From Anaerolineae bacterium (GTDB lineage Bacteria; Chloroflexota; Anaerolineae; Promineifilales; Promineifilaceae): a DNA stretch of 64,000 nt. Position 1 is the first letter of the stretch, and every line of letters starts with the position of its first letter. Shown here piece after piece: positions 34,367 through 42,605 of this stretch. The stretch lies in assembly GCA_020848035.1 (NCBI GenBank), contig JADLAX010000074.1:18407-82406 (forward strand). Reading direction: 5' to 3'. The translations under genes were made by a program, and so were the position numbers. Under the pieces are notes generated by a model. The model saw only the letters and a list, made by a program, of their open reading frames with translations. It did no database searches and was not told the origin of the DNA.

Positions 34367-36979
34367 ATGATACCTAAAACGATCGGTCGTTACCGAATCA
34401 AAGCAGAACTCGGTCGTGGCGGGATGTCAACAGTTTATTTGGCGCATGATCCCCGGTTTGAACGGGACGTGGCCATCAAACTGCTGCCTCTCGAACTACT
34501 TCACCAACCCACCTTCCGTCGTCGTTTTGAACGAGAAGCGAAGGTGGTGGCGTCGCTGGATCACCCCGCAATTGTGCCCGTCTATGATTTCGGCGAAGAA
34601 GATGGCCAGCCATTCTTGGTGATGCGTTTTATGACGGGCGGCTCGTTGGCTGAGCGTCTTAAGCAAGGGGCTATTTCAATTTCTGAGTCGGCTCGGATAA
34701 TGGCGAAGTTGGCCCCGGCGCTGGATGAGGTCCATGTGCATGGGGTGATTCACCGCGATCTGAAGCCAAGCAACGTGCTTTTTGACCAGCGTAATGAGCC
34801 GTATATTTCCGATTTTGGCACGGCGAAACTAAAGTATGCTCACACCAAGCTAACCGACACGGGGGGCGCTGTGGGCACACCGGCCTACATGAGCCCAGAA
34901 CAAATCCAGGGGGAAGCAGAGCTGGACGGCCGTTCCGATATCTACACCCTCGGCGTCATCCTCTTTGAAATGCTGACGGGCAAACACCCCTACCAGACCA
35001 ACACGCCCATCGCTGTGGCCGTCAAACACATGTTTGAGCCAGTGCCCAATCTGCAGGAAATGGCCCCGGACCTGCCCACGGCCTGCCAGGAAGTGATTGT
35101 CCAGGCAATGGCCAAGCAAAAAGAGCACCGGTATCGCACGGCCGTTGACTTTGCCAACGCGCTGGAACAGGTGGCCGAAACGGTGGGGGATGCGCAAAAG
35201 CTGGTAGCTGCCGAAAAAGCGCCCGGCGAGCGATATGCGCTTATCATTGCCAACTACGAATATGACGACCCGACCCTGGCCCAGCTGATCAAACCAACGG
35301 CCAACATTCACACGCTGGCCTACGTGCTGCAAAATCCAGCCGTGGGTGGCTTCCGCGAAGTCCACACGCTTATTAACGAATCGGCGGATGGGGTGCGCCG
35401 GGCCATTTCCCAGTTTTTTGCCGACCGCGGCCGGGAAGACCTGCTGCTGCTGTACTTTATGGGGCATGCCGCCCTGGGCACACGCGGCCAGCTTTACCTG
35501 GCGGTTAAAGACACCGACCATGATCTCTTGCGCGGCACGGCCATTCCGGCCCGCTTTATTGCCGACGAGATGGACAGCAGCCAATCTGAGCAGCAAATTT
35601 TGGTGATGGACTGCTACTACAGCGATACGGTGCCCACCGAATCGGGCAGCGCAGTGGGGCGAGATGTAAACACGTCGGACACGTTTGCCCACAACGGCTT
35701 TAAGCGCGTGGTAGTGACGGCCAACGACAGCACCCAGTACAACTGGGCCAAGGGCAAAGTGCATGGCCATGCCGAACCGTCGCTGTTTACCGAGCATTTT
35801 GTGCAGGGGCTGCTTAGCGGGGCGGCCGATTCTGACCACGACGGCAAGGTGACCATTGACGATGTATTTGCCTATGTGAAGCAGCAGCTTACCGCGATTA
35901 CCTCAGAACGGCCGTCGCAGGTACCGCGCAAATGGGTGCCCTACGCTTACCAGGATGCCTCTGACCTGATCATTGCCTGCAATCCAAATTACCAGATTGC
36001 CCAGGCCATTGAGCAAGAGAAATCTAGCATCGCCTTTACCCCGAAAAAACCAGAAAAGGCGGCACAAAAACGGCCGTATCCCTCCCCCATTGCCCACCTG
36101 CTGCAACGACCCGCCCTGTGGCTGGCCGGGCTGGCCATGCTGGCAACGATCATCATTGTGCTGGTGGCTGGCCAGCCGTGGAGCGTAGGGGCAGAAAGCA
36201 TCGCCGAAAGCACGGTCGCGACAGTCGATAGCAGCACGCCTCTGGTTGTAACCACGGGCACAAAACCAGCCGCAGTAGAGAGCGTCGCGGTGGTGTTTAC
36301 GCCAACGGCCGCAGCCACGCAAACCACTGTCACCGAACCAACGGCCACGGCCAGCCCCACGGCAACCAATTCGCCAGAACCAACGGCCGAACCAACCCTG
36401 GAAACGGCCGTAACCCAAACGCCACTCGCCACGGCGCTCCTTTCCTCCAGCCTCTATGTCAGCCCAGACAGCAATGCGCAGGAAGTAACCTTCATTGGCG
36501 TGGGTGAACAGGTGAGCGTGTTGGGGCGCTCGGAAATGGGTGATTGGTTGTACGTGCAAACCAACATCGGCGAAGCAGGTTTTGTTTTTGGACCACGGCT
36601 GGATTGGCCTGGAGATTTCGAAACGCTGCCGGTGGTGTCGGACACGGGTGTAGCCAGGGTAATCACCCCAGCCGCAAGCAACAACAGCTGTGGCGGCAGT
36701 GCCTGCCCGGCGCTAACCCTGGCACTCTACCCCCTGCCCGGCACCCGCTGCGAAGGTACCATGAAATATCGCACGGTGTACATGCAGGGGCAAGGCGGCA
36801 ACGGCCGTTACACTTACTACTGGAACGGCGTCATGGTTGGTGGTCCTACAGCCGATGGTTTTGGCTTTGAAGTGAGCAGCTCGGATGGTTCGGCCGTGAT
36901 TGGCACGGGCAAAGTCATCTCTGGCGATGGGCAGGTGATCGAGATGGAACTGTTTGTCAGCGATTTCAGCTGCAATTGA
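34367..36979 (+). CDS. receptor-like Ser/Thr kinase fused to caspase-like (C14) and SH3 domains
   Basis: 870 residues from ATG 34367. PknB-type kinase at residues 8-270: glycine loop GRGGMSTVYLA, K38 in VAIKLL, D131 in HRDLKPSNVL, D149 in SDFGTA, APE-like SPE at 176-178. A caspase/metacaspase-like domain follows at about 286-540: YALIIANYEY, H367 in LYFMGHAALG and C416 in VMDCYYSD, the expected catalytic pair. DSDHDGKVT (488-496) resembles an EF-hand loop, as in some bacterial caspase homologs. One membrane helix (about 584-601) is followed by a Thr-rich linker, an SH3b-like domain (about 705-760) and a Cys-containing tail outside the cell. A membrane sensor controlling proteolysis or cell fate is plausible; substrates are unknown. 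Confidence 0.88.
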   Translation: MIPKTIGRYRIKAELGRGGMSTVYLAHDPRFERDVAIKLLPLELLHQPTFRRRFEREAKVVASLDHPAIVPVYDFGEEDGQPFLVMRFMTGGSLAERLKQGAISISESARIMAKLAPALDEVHVHGVIHRDLKPSNVLFDQRNEPYISDFGTAKLKYAHTKLTDTGGAVGTPAYMSPEQIQGEAELDGRSDIYTLGVILFEMLTGKHPYQTNTPIAVAVKHMFEPVPNLQEMAPDLPTACQEVIVQAMAKQKEHRYRTAVDFANALEQVAETVGDAQKLVAAEKAPGERYALIIANYEYDDPTLAQLIKPTANIHTLAYVLQNPAVGGFREVHTLINESADGVRRAISQFFADRGREDLLLLYFMGHAALGTRGQLYLAVKDTDHDLLRGTAIPARFIADEMDSSQSEQQILVMDCYYSDTVPTESGSAVGRDVNTSDTFAHNGFKRVVVTANDSTQYNWAKGKVHGHAEPSLFTEHFVQGLLSGAADSDHDGKVTIDDVFAYVKQQLTAITSERPSQVPRKWVPYAYQDASDLIIACNPNYQIAQAIEQEKSSIAFTPKKPEKAAQKRPYPSPIAHLLQRPALWLAGLAMLATIIIVLVAGQPWSVGAESIAESTVATVDSSTPLVVTTGTKPAAVESVAVVFTPTAAATQTTVTEPTATASPTATNSPEPTAEPTLETAVTQTPLATALLSSSLYVSPDSNAQEVTFIGVGEQVSVLGRSEMGDWLYVQTNIGEAGFVFGPRLDWPGDFETLPVVSDTGVARVITPAASNNSCGGSACPALTLALYPLPGTRCEGTMKYRTVYMQGQGGNGRYTYYWNGVMVGGPTADGFGFEVSSSDGSAVIGTGKVISGDGQVIEMELFVSDFSCN

Positions 36980-37022
36980 GCCACCCGATTCTTAACGCAA
37001 ACAGCTTCAATTGTGTGGCCGT

Positions 37023-38543
37023 CTAACTTTCAAGTCGGGACAAAGAGTTTGTTTGGGCAACGCCGAGGCGGGTAACGGCCGTTGCCAACCCTACCAGCAG
37101 CCAGAACGCCGTCACCGCGTGGTGAAATTCCAGATTGAAGAGGTAATGGTCAAAAAGGCCCGCCGCCAGCCCCCCCACGATGGCCGCGTGCAGCCCCAGC
37201 CAGAGTGCGTCCAGTTCCTCGTGCGCTTTAAAGATGTGGCGGTGCGACAGGCCGTAAAAAAAGAGGGTGCCAATGACGGCAAAAAAGGCCAGCAACCCGA
37301 CGAGGCCCATCACCTGGGCAATGGTCAGGTAAACGTTGGCCACGCCGAGGTAGAGGTCAATATCCGGCGTTCCGGCAAAACCGACGCCGATGATGGGGTA
37401 GCGCAAAATCAGGGTGATGGCATCCTGGTATTCGCCAAAGCGCATCTGGGTAGCCAAATCCTGCCCCTGAATGCCCTCCACGAAGCGCTCGATGTAGGTT
37501 TGGGCTACGGGCAGCAGCAGCAAGAGCAGTCCCCCACCAGCCATGTAGGGAATCAGCCGCCGGTAGCGCAAGATGGCGATGAAGCCCAGTCCGGCCGCCA
37601 GCCCAAACATTGCCCCGCGCGAGAACGTCAGCACCACGCAGAGGAAAATAGAGCCGACGATGCCCCAGGTGAGCCAACGGGGGAACAACGGCCGTTTCGC
37701 CACCAGCTGCGGTCCGGCCAAGGCACCAATCATCAACAAAAGCCCACCCAACACGTTGGGGTCTACCGAGGTACTGATGGCCCGTTCGGACAGCTCCGGG
37801 TTTTCTTCGATATAGCGAATCACCCAGCCGCCGGGATAGCCAACGCGGGTGAGCATGTTCAAGAGGTTGTTGGTGGTGTCTTCCGGTAACAGCCAGAAAA
37901 TGATGCCGAGAACGGCCGCTCCCGCCCCGGCCAGCAGCACCACCTTCACCAATCGCTCCAGACGCGCCTGCGTGCGGCAATAATCCACAATGATGTAGAC
38001 GAAGCCGAGGCTGAGCAGCAGTTCGGCAAATTTGCGCAGCAGCGTGGGGGTCAGCGGCCCATTGCTCAGGCCAAAAATGAAGGCGAAGATGGCCACCAGG
38101 ATAAACACCAGCAGCGGCAGGGCGATGGGCGCCGTCACCAAATCCCGCTGCGCCCCGGTGACGATGGCCAACAGCCAGACGCCCACCACCGCCCCCAGCG
38201 CCAAATCGAGGAAGGTGGGCGTCACGCCAATGTCAATCGGCAAGGTGGCAAACGGCAGCAGGCACACCACAGCGATGACGCCCCAAAAGCCAATCTCGAT
38301 GTCGCGCAAAACCACGTAGGCGGTGAGGATGGCGATGATAAACGCCGCCCCGGCCAGCGGCCCGCCAAAACCAAGAATGAGGCCACCGAGAACGGCCGTA
38401 CCGCCCACCAGCAGCCCCAACGCCCACTTCGATTTGGTGGGATTGAGCCAATCCGCACTTTTTTGCCACGAATTTCGCGAATTTTCACGAATTTGAGGTT
38501 CTGTGTTTGATCGATTTGTGGGTTTCTGCGTCACGGTTGCCAT
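37023..38543 (-). CDS. O-antigen ligase/polymerase family membrane protein
   Basis: 506 residues from ATG 38543. About 12 membrane segments are visible. The large periplasmic loop and following helix carry RYPIIGVGFAGTPDIDLYLG and NVYLTIAQVMGLVGLLAFFA, the conserved Wzy_C/RfaL pattern (GxG then a histidine or asparagine before the next helix). FSRGAMFGLAAGLGF is the typical SRG motif before the loop. It should polymerise or ligate lipid-linked glycans at the outer membrane face. Residues 18-32 (IRENSRNSWQKSAD) are encoded by a CGAATTTCGCGAATTT repeat, so the polar N-terminus may be an acquired extension. Confidence 0.82.
   Translation of the reverse strand: MATVTQKPTNRSNTEPQIRENSRNSWQKSADWLNPTKSKWALGLLVGGTAVLGGLILGFGGPLAGAAFIIAILTAYVVLRDIEIGFWGVIAVVCLLPFATLPIDIGVTPTFLDLALGAVVGVWLLAIVTGAQRDLVTAPIALPLLVFILVAIFAFIFGLSNGPLTPTLLRKFAELLLSLGFVYIIVDYCRTQARLERLVKVVLLAGAGAAVLGIIFWLLPEDTTNNLLNMLTRVGYPGGWVIRYIEENPELSERAISTSVDPNVLGGLLLMIGALAGPQLVAKRPLFPRWLTWGIVGSIFLCVVLTFSRGAMFGLAAGLGFIAILRYRRLIPYMAGGGLLLLLLPVAQTYIERFVEGIQGQDLATQMRFGEYQDAITLILRYPIIGVGFAGTPDIDLYLGVANVYLTIAQVMGLVGLLAFFAVIGTLFFYGLSHRHIFKAHEELDALWLGLHAAIVGGLAAGLFDHYLFNLEFHHAVTAFWLLVGLATAVTRLGVAQTNSLSRLES
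38461..38500. repeat. in-frame GAATTTCGCGAATT repeat at the 5' end of the ligase gene
   Basis: CACGAATTTCGCGAATTTTC at 38468-38487 with a CACGAATTT echo at 38488-38496. A related unit GCGAATTGCGCGAATTATCGC lies just upstream of the gene near 38564-38585. Confidence 0.65.
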
Positions 38544-38597
38544 AGCGTAATCATACTTTTTTGCGGCGAATTGCGCGAATTATCGCAAGTGCGCCGG

Positions 38598-38687
38598 GGG
38601 GACGCTGGAGCGTCCCGGACTGCATTCCACGCAGAGCGTGGAACGAGAAGACACTGCCGTAGAGACGTTGCAATGCAACGTCTCTAC
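38598..38687. repeat. three consecutive perfect inverted repeats
   Basis: GGGACGCT/AGCGTCCC (38598-38615), TTCCACGC/GCGTGGAA (about 38625-38643) and GTAGAGACGTTGCA with its exact mirror (38659-38687, one central base) stand in a row between two minus-strand genes. The last supplies the TAG stop of the gene that ends at 38684. Such elements are common as dispersed palindromes in Chloroflexota and cyanobacteria. Confidence 0.88.
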
Positions 38688-41053
38688 GGGGTGACACGAA
38701 GCAAGGTGAGTTGTAAAAAGTCGTCGGTGGGACGGCCGTCTTCGGCAATGATTTGCAGGCGATTAAACTGGCCATCTTCCACCGTGTACAGCCCCAGAAT
38801 GATGGGATACACCTGGCCCGGCGTGTCTGGGCTGAGCGGCAGGCTCATTTGCACCGTTTGCAGCTCGCCTGCGGCCCAGCTGGACGTGGGCTGGCCCACA
38901 TCCTGGCTGGCCCAGCGGGTAGTGTCTTCGTCTACAACCTGGGCGAAGAGAGTGTAGTTGGTGGTTAACGGCCGTTTCGCCCGCCAATACAACGTCAAAT
39001 CCACCGTCTCCCCTGCTGCCACCTGGCGCGGATTTAGCTCAAAGCCAACCAGCTCCAGCTCATTTTCAAAGTTCACCAGCGTCGGATTGGGCACGTCGCC
39101 GGGCGTGGGTTCCAGCGGCAGCGTTACCAGCACCACCGAATCGGTCCCGTCCACTAAGGGCAAGCGCTCGAAATTAGTAAAGTCGTAGAGACCTACGGTG
39201 AGTTGGAGGGTGGCGGGAGCAACGGCCGTTTCCGGTATCACGAGCTGGTAATGGTTAAAAATCGTCTCGCCCGGTTCCAACAGCGAAGTTGGCTGCAACC
39301 CCTGGTCCAAAAACATATCCCGCTGGGCGATTGGCACGCCAAGTACCGGATCGTTGAGGTGGACAAAGACGCTCCAGTTGCGATCCATTGGCGCGAGAAC
39401 TTCCCATTCTAGCAGCACATCGACGGTGTCGCCAGGCTGGAAGGGATAGGTAGCCTCCTCGATCCTCCATCCCTTCAGCAACAACTTGCGGTCAAAAGAA
39501 GCATTCACCTCACGCAGATTTACCTCGGGAGCCTCTGTTTGGTTCAACGCGTACGCCGGACGAATCCAGGCTAGCGGGGCCAGTGCCGCCAGCGCAAACA
39601 CAAAGCCCGCCACGCCCAAAATCAGCCGCTGGCCGATTTGGCGCGGCAGCCAGCCAATCAGCCCGGCCACCAGCAGCACATTTATTGCCGAGATCGCCGT
39701 AAATACCAACCGCCCCTGCGATGACCACGTCGTCGTGGCCCACTGAATCAGCCCAACGATGACGGCGGTGACAAACAGCAGACAGACGACAAGGGCAAAT
39801 TTAGCGGCCACAAAATTGAGGAGATTGGAAATTAGGGATTGGAGATTGGAGATTGGAGATTGGAGATTGCGGCGAATCTCTAATCTCCAATCTCCAATCT
39901 CCCGAATTAAATAAACAACAAAGCCAACGACACCAACAACCACCACGCCGTTCAAAACGTGGTACAGCCACAGCGGCATCGGCACATTCACGCCGCCAAA
40001 CAAGCCCCAGTAGGAGAGCATAAAGCCCCAGCGCTCGCTCCACAGCTGCGCCAGCGAGGCCGGATGGGCGCGCTGCCCCAAGACAGCGATAAACGCATTC
40101 CAGCCGAGAAAATCGCCGTACAGCACAATATTGCGCCAATACCACCAGCCCGCAATTAAAATGACGGGGAGCAGGAGGATGAGGAAGGAAACGGCCGTCC
40201 ACCCCAAATTTCGCACAATCTCCCCCCAAAAATTCTCTCTTTTCTCCGTGTAACTCTGTGGACCTCTGTGTAACTCTGTGTCCCTCTCCCCCTTCCAATA
40301 CGCAATAAAAATCGTCCCCAGCGCCAGCGGCAGCAGCCCAAACGTCCCCTCTTTCGTCAGAATAGCCAGGCCGATGATTGTGCCAATTGTGAGCCAGGTT
40401 TTCCAGTAATCGGTAATCCGGTTACCGTTCACCGATAACGGATTACCGACGGCCCTGATCATCAACAGAATCGCCAGCGAGGCCAGCGGAATGGCCAAAT
40501 TATCATTGTTCACCGCGCCGCTGATGAAGAGGAACATGGGCGTGAACGCATTCAGCGCCGCCGCGCCGAGGGCAATTTCCGGCCGATTGGGGGCCAGCTC
40601 CTTGCCGATGAGGTAGGTCAGGTAAACCGTCGCCGCGCCGAGCAAAACCGAAAAGAGACGGATAAGGCGCACCGCCAACAGCGTGCCCTGCCACGGGTTC
40701 CACGCCGGATTTTTGATGGTGAGGTTAATGTTGCCGTCGGCGGTGAGGATGCCGTTGTCTACATGCGGATTTTCCCAGCGGATGGTTTCCATATCGCTGG
40801 CATCAATCCAAAAGGTGAGCGCCGCGCCGAGATAGTAGTAGAGCGGCGGCTGGCTGGCTTCCTGCTTCCACGGGCCAGCCTGGGCTGGATCAAATACCTG
40901 CACCGGCAGCGGATTGCCGTCGGCCAGGTGGCGGATCATGGGGTAATGCCACAGTTCGTCTGAGGCTTCAAAAACGGGGGTGACGAGGGCATACATCGCG
41001 CCCAAGAACACAAACAGCCCCAGGATGAGGCGCAGCCAGCGTTGTTCGTTCAT
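38684..41053 (-). CDS. GT-C-like glycosyltransferase with beta tail and in-frame repeats
   Basis: 789 residues from ATG 41053. MNEQRWLRLILGLFVFLGAM begins the first membrane segment, followed by TPVFEASDELWHYPMIRHLA with the acidic GT-C loop, and later QPPLYYYLGAALTFWIDASD. About ten membrane segments run to residue 480. The C-terminal part has the shared beta modules (KLLLKGWRIEEATYPFQPGD, WSVFVHLNDP; LELVGFELNPRQVAAGETVD, YTLFAQVVDEDT). Three dispersed repeats are translated inside loops: NPLSVNGNRITDYWKTW (family I), DTELHRGPQSYTEKRENF (family B) and EIGDWRLEIRRNLQSPIS (family A). The TAG stop lies in a palindrome. Function in surface glycan assembly is inferred. Confidence 0.78.
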   Translation of the reverse strand: MNEQRWLRLILGLFVFLGAMYALVTPVFEASDELWHYPMIRHLADGNPLPVQVFDPAQAGPWKQEASQPPLYYYLGAALTFWIDASDMETIRWENPHVDNGILTADGNINLTIKNPAWNPWQGTLLAVRLIRLFSVLLGAATVYLTYLIGKELAPNRPEIALGAAALNAFTPMFLFISGAVNNDNLAIPLASLAILLMIRAVGNPLSVNGNRITDYWKTWLTIGTIIGLAILTKEGTFGLLPLALGTIFIAYWKGERDTELHRGPQSYTEKRENFWGEIVRNLGWTAVSFLILLLPVILIAGWWYWRNIVLYGDFLGWNAFIAVLGQRAHPASLAQLWSERWGFMLSYWGLFGGVNVPMPLWLYHVLNGVVVVGVVGFVVYLIREIGDWRLEIRRNLQSPISNLQSLISNLLNFVAAKFALVVCLLFVTAVIVGLIQWATTTWSSQGRLVFTAISAINVLLVAGLIGWLPRQIGQRLILGVAGFVFALAALAPLAWIRPAYALNQTEAPEVNLREVNASFDRKLLLKGWRIEEATYPFQPGDTVDVLLEWEVLAPMDRNWSVFVHLNDPVLGVPIAQRDMFLDQGLQPTSLLEPGETIFNHYQLVIPETAVAPATLQLTVGLYDFTNFERLPLVDGTDSVVLVTLPLEPTPGDVPNPTLVNFENELELVGFELNPRQVAAGETVDLTLYWRAKRPLTTNYTLFAQVVDEDTTRWASQDVGQPTSSWAAGELQTVQMSLPLSPDTPGQVYPIILGLYTVEDGQFNRLQIIAEDGRPTDDFLQLTLLRVTP
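39820..39903. repeat. family A repeat, in frame inside the gene at 38684-41053
   Basis: Tandem GGAGATTGGAGATT units face GAATCTCTAATCTCCAATCT. Read on the minus strand it encodes EIGDWRLEI and NLQSPISNLQS in a loop between membrane helices. Confidence 0.88.
40241..40287. repeat. family B repeat, in frame inside the gene at 38684-41053
   Basis: TCCGTGTAACTCTGTGGACC and CTCTGTGTAACTCTGTGTCC units; the minus strand reads DTELHRGPQSYTEK. Confidence 0.85.
40403..40451. repeat. family I repeat (GGTAATCGGT/ACCGATTACC), in frame
   Basis: CAGTAATCGGTAATCCGGTT faces TTCACCGATAACGGATTACC. Relatives at 41129-41156 and 45244-45285 are between genes. Confidence 0.7.
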
Positions 41054-41152
41054 AAGGGCTGATTGTACCCATCTGGGGCTATGCTGCCACCTGCGGAAAG
41101 GCTGCGTTTGGGATACGGCCGTTCTGTCCCGTCATCAGTTATCGGTCATCAG

Positions 41153-42247
41153 TTAGGCTGTCTTCTGAGCGTGCCCATTAACAAACGTGTAGTCGCTTCT
41201 CAGCACAGAACTGGATTTAGACGGCTCCCAACCTTGCAAATGCTGCTGGGCCAGATCGGCAAACAAGGCAATCTGCGCCGCGCTGTCATTGAGGCAGGGG
41301 ATGTAGTGGTACTGCTGGCCGCCCGCTTCCAGAAAAACTTCGCGGTTCTGCTCGGCCATTTCTTCCAGCGTTTCCAGGCAGTCCACGGCAAAACCGGGGC
41401 AGAGGGTGTCTACGCTGGGCAGGCCATCCTCGGCCCATTTTTCCAGCGTTTTGTCAGTGTAGGGCTGGAGCCACTCTTCCGGGCCAAAGCGAGATTGGAA
41501 GCAAAGCTGGTATTCGTCTTCAGCCAGACCCAGGTTTTCAGAGACCAATCGGGCCGTTTTTTGGCAAAAGCAGTGGTACGGGTCGCCTTTCTCGAAGTAG
41601 CTTTTGGGGATGCCGTGGAAGGAGTAGAGCAGCCTGGCGGAACGGCCGTTCCCGTCCCAAAAGTTGCGAATGCTGTCGGCCAGGGCCTGGATGTAAAGCG
41701 GATGGTCGTGGTAGCCGGTGACGGTGCGCAGTTCGGGCATCCAGCGGTAGCGGCGCAGCTCGTCGAAAACGATGTCGTAGATGGTGGCGGTGGTGGTGGC
41801 GGAATATTGCGGGAACAGCGGCAAAACCAGGATGCGCTGCACGTTGGCGGCGCGGAACTCGGCCAGCTTTTCGGCGATAGAAGGACGGCCGTAGCGCATG
41901 GCCAACGCCACCCGGATGTTGTCGCCCCACTCAGCCTGCAAATTGGCGTGCAGCTTATCGGCAATTTTTTGCGAGTACACAAACAGCGGCGAACCAGCGT
42001 CGGTCCAAATCGATTGGTACAGCTTGGCCGATTTTTTGGGCCGCACGTTGAGGATGATGCCGTTGAGGATGGGTTTCCACAGCCAGGCAGGCCATTCGAT
42101 GACGCGGGGATCACCCAGGAATTGGCGCAGATACGGCCGTAAACCTTTTGCCGTGGGTTCATCTGGCGTACCCAAATTGACCAGCAAAATCCCCGTGCGC
42201 TGTGGCTGATCATGATTGTAATCCGTCTGCCCAATGTACTTGCCCAT
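41153..42247 (-). CDS. hemH: ferrochelatase
   Basis: 364 residues from ATG 42247. The first conserved block GILLVNLGTPDEPTAKGLRP is unmistakable. Others are GSPLFVYSQKIADKL, VLPLFPQYSATTTATIYDIV, the active-site histidine in LLYSFHGIPKSYFEKGD, CFQSRFGPEEWLQPYT and the late CPGFAVDCLETLEEMAEQNR with the catalytic glutamate. It inserts iron into protoporphyrin (or coproporphyrin) as a last step of heme synthesis. The organism therefore makes heme, consistent with respiration. It stands at the end of a minus-strand run of unrelated genes. The last 20 residues are poorly conserved and fall in a region with short repeats. Confidence 0.95.
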   Translation of the reverse strand: MGKYIGQTDYNHDQPQRTGILLVNLGTPDEPTAKGLRPYLRQFLGDPRVIEWPAWLWKPILNGIILNVRPKKSAKLYQSIWTDAGSPLFVYSQKIADKLHANLQAEWGDNIRVALAMRYGRPSIAEKLAEFRAANVQRILVLPLFPQYSATTTATIYDIVFDELRRYRWMPELRTVTGYHDHPLYIQALADSIRNFWDGNGRSARLLYSFHGIPKSYFEKGDPYHCFCQKTARLVSENLGLAEDEYQLCFQSRFGPEEWLQPYTDKTLEKWAEDGLPSVDTLCPGFAVDCLETLEEMAEQNREVFLEAGGQQYHYIPCLNDSAAQIALFADLAQQHLQGWEPSKSSSVLRSDYTFVNGHAQKTA

Positions 42248-42395
42248 TCGCTACGCTTCTCCAATAATGCCAATAATTCTATGCAAATCTATGCATTTTT
42301 GTGGATAATTCTACTCAGAGGGTGAAGGGGCGTCAATGCAAAAGGGGAATCAAGGAGGAATGTCACAAATCGAGTATGAGGGTCGGCCGAATACC

Positions 42396-42605
42396 TTACT
42401 GATTCAAAGACAACAGGATGCCAATGGCCCACACAATGTAGAAGGTCAACAACGCATACACGCCAGCTTCCAGGCCAAAGCCCATCACCCGGTTGGCCGT
42501 GGTGGGCCTTTGCTGCAAGGTTTTGGCCTTTTGCACGCCGCGCGTCACCAAAAAGTAGACAATTCCGGTGACAACCAGCAGGAGCAGGATCAATTGAATG
42601 GTCAT
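42396..42605 (-). CDS. small two-helix membrane protein
   Basis: 69 residues. ATG 42605 overlaps the stop of the upstream glycosyltransferase gene as ATGA, so the two are translationally coupled. Two hydrophobic segments are clear: MTIQLILLLLVVTGIVYFLV and FGLEAGVYALLTFYIVWAIG, joined by a basic loop (TRGVQKAKTLQQRPTTANR). I do not recognise the family. The coupling hints at a role with the glycosyltransferase, for example membrane docking, but this is only positional evidence. Gene reality is supported by the exact overlap and the well-formed helices. Confidence 0.6.
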   Translation of the reverse strand: MTIQLILLLLVVTGIVYFLVTRGVQKAKTLQQRPTTANRVMGFGLEAGVYALLTFYIVWAIGILLSLNQ

